A stretch of DNA of 64,000 nt from Flaviramulus multivorans. GTDB taxonomy: Bacteria > Bacteroidota > Bacteroidia > Flavobacteriales > Flavobacteriaceae. The position numbers and the translations under genes were made by a program. The stretch covers positions 124,001 through 188,000 of the forward strand of contig NZ_JAKKDV010000002.1 in NCBI RefSeq assembly GCF_021728415.1, written 5' to 3'. The notes below the pieces were generated by a model. The model worked only from the letters and a program-made list of their open reading frames with translations, ran no database searches and was not told the origin of the DNA. Positions 60,886 to 64,000 of this stretch are shown in pieces (positions within the stretch are counted from its first letter, which is position 1; each line of letters starts with the position of its first letter).

Positions 60886-61371
60886 TTAGTTTAAAAACCT
60901 ACTATGCCAACTTTCACTTACTGGGACTTCCCAGTTCTCTTTAAATTCGGCAATATTATTAACTAAATTATTGAATACAATAGTGTTTTTTGAAACGGCT
61001 TTTTGTTTTGCCATTTTTTTAAAATCAGTAAGTGTTTTATATGCAACAAATTCACCTTGCTTGTAAGACACATTCATTTTATCCATTAAATCAACATTAT
61101 AATCTTTTTCTAATTGCTGTATAAAATGGACTGATGCATCAATGGAACAACCTGTAGCGGCATTCAGCTTTTGGTTTAAAGCAATTATTATAAATCGTTT
61201 ATATTTTATGATATAACCTGATTGTAAATCACTGCCATGAGCCGTCCAATTTTCTATAAAAGTGTCAAGTTTTGATTGAATTTCCTCAAGTTCTTGTTCA
61301 GTAAATGAACGATTTGCTTGGTAAATCCAAACACGAGATTCTTCAGGTAAAGTATTAAAATCTACTAGCAT
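60886..61371 (-). CDS. Conserved hypothetical protein (often labelled ABC transporter ATPase, without ATPase motifs)
   Basis: 161 residues. It begins LVDFNTLPEESRVWIYQANRSFTEQELEEIQSKL and continues with FIENWTAHGSDLQSGYIIKYKRFIIIALNQ and GCSIDASVHFIQQLEKDYNVDLMD. From memory, flavobacterial genomes carry this protein after the CCG Fe-S gene, often with the transporter ATPase label, but no Walker A, signature or Walker B is present, so that name is unsupported. Soluble and of unknown function. 6 nt downstream of the Fe-S gene. Confidence 0.8.
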   Translation of the reverse strand: MLVDFNTLPEESRVWIYQANRSFTEQELEEIQSKLDTFIENWTAHGSDLQSGYIIKYKRFIIIALNQKLNAATGCSIDASVHFIQQLEKDYNVDLMDKMNVSYKQGEFVAYKTLTDFKKMAKQKAVSKNTIVFNNLVNNIAEFKENWEVPVSESWHSRFLN

Positions 61372-61377
61372 TATTTT

Positions 61378-62169
61378 TTATAAATCTTCAGCATTTGCGA
61401 TTAATTCTGCAACATCCATAACCGCAACGTCACTTTCTTTTTCTTTTGCTTTAACACCATCGGTCATCATGGTATTACAAAACGGACAACCCGCTGCAAT
61501 AATTTCAGGTTTTACATCTAGGGCTTGCTCTGTACGCTCTACGTTTACGTCTTTATCCCCTTTTTCTGGTTCTTTAAACATTTGCGCACCTCCTGCTCCA
61601 CAGCATAATCCGTTACGTCTGCAGTTTTTCATCTCGACTAACTCTGCTTCTAATTTTTGAATTAACTCTCGAGGTGCTTCATAAACATTATTTGCTCTTC
61701 CTAAATAACATGGGTCGTGAAAGGTTATACGTTTGCCTTTAAATTTCCCGCCTTCAATAGTTAAGCGTCCTTCATCCAGCAATGTTTTTAGGAATTGTGT
61801 ATGATGCATCACCTGATAATTACCTCCTAATTCTGGGTATTCATTTTTTATAGTATTGAAGCAATGCGGACAAGCCGTAACTATCTTTTTTACTTCATAC
61901 GCATTTAATACCTCAATATTGGTAACCGCTTGCATTTGAAACAAAAATTCATTTCCAGCACGTTTTGCTGGGTCTCCTGTACAACTTTCCTCAGTACCTA
62001 GAACAGCAAACTCAACGTTTGCCTTGTTTAATAACTTAACAAAAGCCTTCGTTATTTTTTTTGCTCTATCATCAAAACTTCCAGCACAACCTACCCAAAA
62101 TAACACTTCTGGTTGTTTGCCTTGAGCCATATATTCCGCCATAGTTGGCACTTTTATTGTTTCGCTCAT
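61378..62169 (-). CDS. CCG-domain Fe-S protein (HdrB/GlpC-like)
   Basis: 263 residues with the cysteine-rich pattern of CCG domains: FWVGCAGSFDDR, SCTGDPAKRAG, VTACPHCFNTIKNEYPEL, HDPCYLGRANNVYE, NCRRNGLCCGAGGAQMF and AAGCPFCNTMMTDG. These bind a non-cubane or [4Fe-4S] cluster and pass electrons between donor flavoproteins and membrane carriers. It belongs to the operon with the membrane Fe-S protein, so the two likely form a HdrBC- or GlpC-like electron route to menaquinone. The electron donor is unknown. Confidence 0.92.
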   Translation of the reverse strand: MSETIKVPTMAEYMAQGKQPEVLFWVGCAGSFDDRAKKITKAFVKLLNKANVEFAVLGTEESCTGDPAKRAGNEFLFQMQAVTNIEVLNAYEVKKIVTACPHCFNTIKNEYPELGGNYQVMHHTQFLKTLLDEGRLTIEGGKFKGKRITFHDPCYLGRANNVYEAPRELIQKLEAELVEMKNCRRNGLCCGAGGAQMFKEPEKGDKDVNVERTEQALDVKPEIIAAGCPFCNTMMTDGVKAKEKESDVAVMDVAELIANAEDL

Positions 62170-62174
62170 CGTTT

Positions 62175-62828
62175 TTATTCTCTTTTCTTTTTACTTTCCA
62201 GCATTAAATTTTGCTTATACTCTTTTGCAGTTTCTATTAAACTAGAAGGCACTATTTGATAAAATAATGGTGAGTCGGGATCATAATTTATCATAACCCA
62301 AGTATTATCTGTAGAATCGTCCTTCATAATAACCGTCATTCTATCTTTCATTGAAACACTCATCGTGTTATTAGAAATAAACTCTACATCCATTCCTTGA
62401 GCCTTCATCATTGGAATCATCATTTCCTTAGCTTCTTCATCAAACTCTTCATTATTGAATGTCATTTTCATGTCCATTTCATAAGAAACAAAGGAGTATT
62501 CTAAATTTTCTTCTTCACTTTTAAAAATTTTTGAGACTTTGTATTCTGGTATACTAGTTGGTAACTCAATTGAATACGCTTCATTTCCTTCTAGAGCACT
62601 TTTAAAAAGTGTTTTTAACGTTTCTTTAGGAACCATCTCAAAAACATTAGGATGCATCATGTCGATAATGGCATCATAATCTCTATTGTTCATGTCAACA
62701 AACATCTTTTTAGCAATACTCTCAACTTCTTTAAAATCATCGTTATTATCAGTCTGTGAATACCCTTTAAAAAGACAAACAAATAATATAATAGCTATTA
62801 CTCTAATTTTAAACACTTTCTTTATCAT
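62175..62828 (-). CDS. Exported protein of unknown function in the Fe-S operon
   Basis: 217 residues. Signal peptide MIKKVFKIRVIAIILFVCLFKGYSQ. The mature part includes FVDMNNRDYDAIIDMMHPNVFEMVPKETLKTLFKSAL, reminiscent of NTF2/DUF3828-like small folds, then beta-strand-rich segments. It lies between the membrane Fe-S gene (7-nt gap) and the CCG gene (5-nt gap), which is odd for an exported protein. No function assigned. Confidence 0.85.
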   Translation of the reverse strand: MIKKVFKIRVIAIILFVCLFKGYSQTDNNDDFKEVESIAKKMFVDMNNRDYDAIIDMMHPNVFEMVPKETLKTLFKSALEGNEAYSIELPTSIPEYKVSKIFKSEEENLEYSFVSYEMDMKMTFNNEEFDEEAKEMMIPMMKAQGMDVEFISNNTMSVSMKDRMTVIMKDDSTDNTWVMINYDPDSPLFYQIVPSSLIETAKEYKQNLMLESKKKRE

Positions 62829-62835
62829 ATAAATA

Positions 62836-64000
62836 TTATTCGTTTTTCCAGTTTAATCGGTCCATTTGATTATAAGGCCAAGGTGCTCCGTTATTTTCAA
62901 TATTCGTCATCATATTGTTTAATTCCATTGGTGCTGCTGATTGCTCCATTACTAAATAACGACGCATGTCTAGTATGATTGACAAAGGGTCTATACTTAC
63001 GGGACAAGCTTCAACACAAGCACTACAACTGGTGCAAGCCCATAATTCTTCGCGAGTTATATAGTCATCCAATAATTGCTTACCATCTGGTTTAAATTCA
63101 CCCTTATTAGCATCGATGTTTTTGCCAACTTCTTCTAATCTATCACGAGTATCCATCATGATTTTTCGAGGCGACAGTTTTTTTCCTGTTTGATTTGCAG
63201 GACATTCGCTCGTACAACGTCCGCACTCAGTACAAGTGTAAGCATTTAGGAGGTTTACCCAACTTAAATCTTGTACATCACTCGCGCCAAATTTTGCAGG
63301 CACAGTATTTTCCACTCCTTCTGGTGGTGCAGCAAATGGATCAACATTTGGATCCATCATCATTTTAACCTCTTTAGTAACGGCCTCAACATTATTGAAC
63401 TGCCCTTTTGGTGTTAATTTTCCATAATAGGTATTTGGAAACGCTAAAAGAATATGTAAATGCTTTGAAAAATATAAGTAGTTTAGGAACACTAAAATAC
63501 CAAGTATGTGTAGCCACCAAGCAGCTCTTTCAATGAAATGAAGCGTGTTTTCTGATAATCCTGAAAACCACGTGGCAATATGTTGACTTATGATGTTTCC
63601 TGAATTCATTTCTTGAAAATGAACATCTGTTGCGTTCATTACTAAAAATAAGGTCATTAAAACCATTTCAAAATACAGAATAAGATTACCATCATTTTTT
63701 GGCCAACTTGTCATTTCTGCTTTCCAGAATCGTTGGAGTTTTATGATATTACGACGAGCCCAGAATATGATTACTGAAATAAAAACTAATGCTGCTAAAA
63801 TTTCAAAACTACCTATTAGGAAACCATATACAGATTCGGGTAAGAAAGTTGAAAAAATACGATGTGTTCCAAAAAGCCCATCGATAATTATTTCTAATAC
63901 CTCAATATTAATAATGATAAATCCAACATAAACGATAACATGTAGGATACCAGCTATAGGGCGTCTCACCATTTTGCTTTGCCCTAAAGCAATCATTACC
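62836..64000 (-). CDS. Membrane-bound [4Fe-4S] protein (HdrC/GlpC-like), 5' end outside the window
   Basis: At least 388 codons, open to the right edge. The ATG at 63996 lies in MIALGQSKMVRRPIAG, and relatives I recall have about 50 additional N-terminal residues, so the gene is cut. About five membrane helices span the first 190 residues, then a cytosolic part with two ferredoxin-type motifs CTECGRCTSECPANQTG and CTSCSACVEACPVSID for two [4Fe-4S] clusters. With the CCG protein downstream it should carry electrons to the menaquinone pool. First visible gene of its operon. Confidence 0.92.
   Translation of the reverse strand, partial: VMIALGQSKMVRRPIAGILHVIVYVGFIIINIEVLEIIIDGLFGTHRIFSTFLPESVYGFLIGSFEILAALVFISVIIFWARRNIIKLQRFWKAEMTSWPKNDGNLILYFEMVLMTLFLVMNATDVHFQEMNSGNIISQHIATWFSGLSENTLHFIERAAWWLHILGILVFLNYLYFSKHLHILLAFPNTYYGKLTPKGQFNNVEAVTKEVKMMMDPNVDPFAAPPEGVENTVPAKFGASDVQDLSWVNLLNAYTCTECGRCTSECPANQTGKKLSPRKIMMDTRDRLEEVGKNIDANKGEFKPDGKQLLDDYITREELWACTSCSACVEACPVSIDPLSIILDMRRYLVMEQSAAPMELNNMMTNIENNGAPWPYNQMDRLNWKNE

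Noticed and set aside
60886-61371. ABC transporter ATPase
   Set aside because: The name is attached to relatives by habit, but Walker A, signature and Walker B are all absent.
1-64000. tRNA or rRNA genes, CRISPR arrays, insertion sequences, phage or integrase genes, replication origin
   Set aside because: None found by reading the gene gaps and encoded proteins; gaps are mostly short and AT-rich, without cloverleaf-like T-loop sequences, regular repeat arrays or transposase motifs. Small RNAs cannot be excluded by eye.

Overview
This is a low-GC (roughly one third G+C by eye) chromosomal segment from a member of the Bacteroidota, almost certainly a marine-type Flavobacteriaceae. The evidence is the gene families themselves (CAL67264-type small membrane protein, DUF2911-TPR protein, NagZ/AmpC-like fusion next to bshA, MutS2 without Smr, membrane Fe-S/CCG electron-transfer pair), the menaquinone pathway, bacillithiol synthesis, and several promoters of the Bacteroidota form TTG - 17 to 20 nt - TAnnTTTG. 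Both ends of the window cut genes: a NUDIX hydrolase on the left and a membrane Fe-S protein on the right. I see no rRNA, tRNA, CRISPR array, insertion sequence, integrase or prophage gene. Apart from small interspersed repeats this looks like core chromosome.

Layout from left to right. (1) 1-4886, minus: a poorly characterised operon of a long coiled-coil protein, a 354-residue unknown and an AAA+ ATPase, running into a NudK-like hydrolase, with a REP-like repeat and a hairpin between the genes. (2) 5091-7236: a small membrane protein facing the ribosome-associated ABC-F factor EttA and a small membrane protein. (3) 7342-9340, minus: a four-gene operon (FMN reductase, GNAT, MarR, pirin) with a perfect palindrome over its promoter, probably a MarR-controlled electrophile or quinone response. 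(4) 9483-13420: acyl-CoA carboxylase beta, DoxX, SppA. (5) 13471-18964, minus: menaquinone operon menB-menA-MBL hydrolase-menC-CPBP protease-menE. (6) 19327-26914: Ung, HolA, a stand-alone HsdR_N-type nuclease-like protein, a glycosyltransferase, an OmpA lipoprotein, a VOC protein, Sua5 and a UvrD/PcrA helicase. (7) 27046-34232: M20 amidohydrolase, membrane-anchored GltB-like flavoprotein, then M1 peptidase with two tandem patatins. (8) 34305-42588: RecG, DUF2911-TPR protein, MutS2, a TPR-HTH regulator and a DCC protein. (9) 42753-49441: a trypsin-like protease, then a tight five-gene operon (GshB-like ATP-grasp ligase, exported protein, mercaptopyruvate sulfurtransferase, N-formylglutamate amidohydrolase, DUF1704/QEGLA metallopeptidase) and a dicarboxylate symporter. 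(10) 49532-64000: thioesterase, AroC, YdiJ-like FAD/Fe-S dehydrogenase, BshA with a GH3-beta-lactamase fusion, SerB and the Fe-S electron-transfer operon.

Functional links. Chorismate from AroC feeds the men operon. The resulting menaquinone is the likely acceptor for the YdiJ-like dehydrogenase and the membrane Fe-S/CCG module. BshA points to bacillithiol as the low-molecular-weight thiol, which makes the GshB-like ATP-grasp gene, sitting with a MATCAP-family peptidase and an amidohydrolase, the most intriguing candidate for an undescribed ligase/peptidase (tagging or peptide-metabolite) system. The AAA+/coiled-coil trio at the left end is the second candidate.
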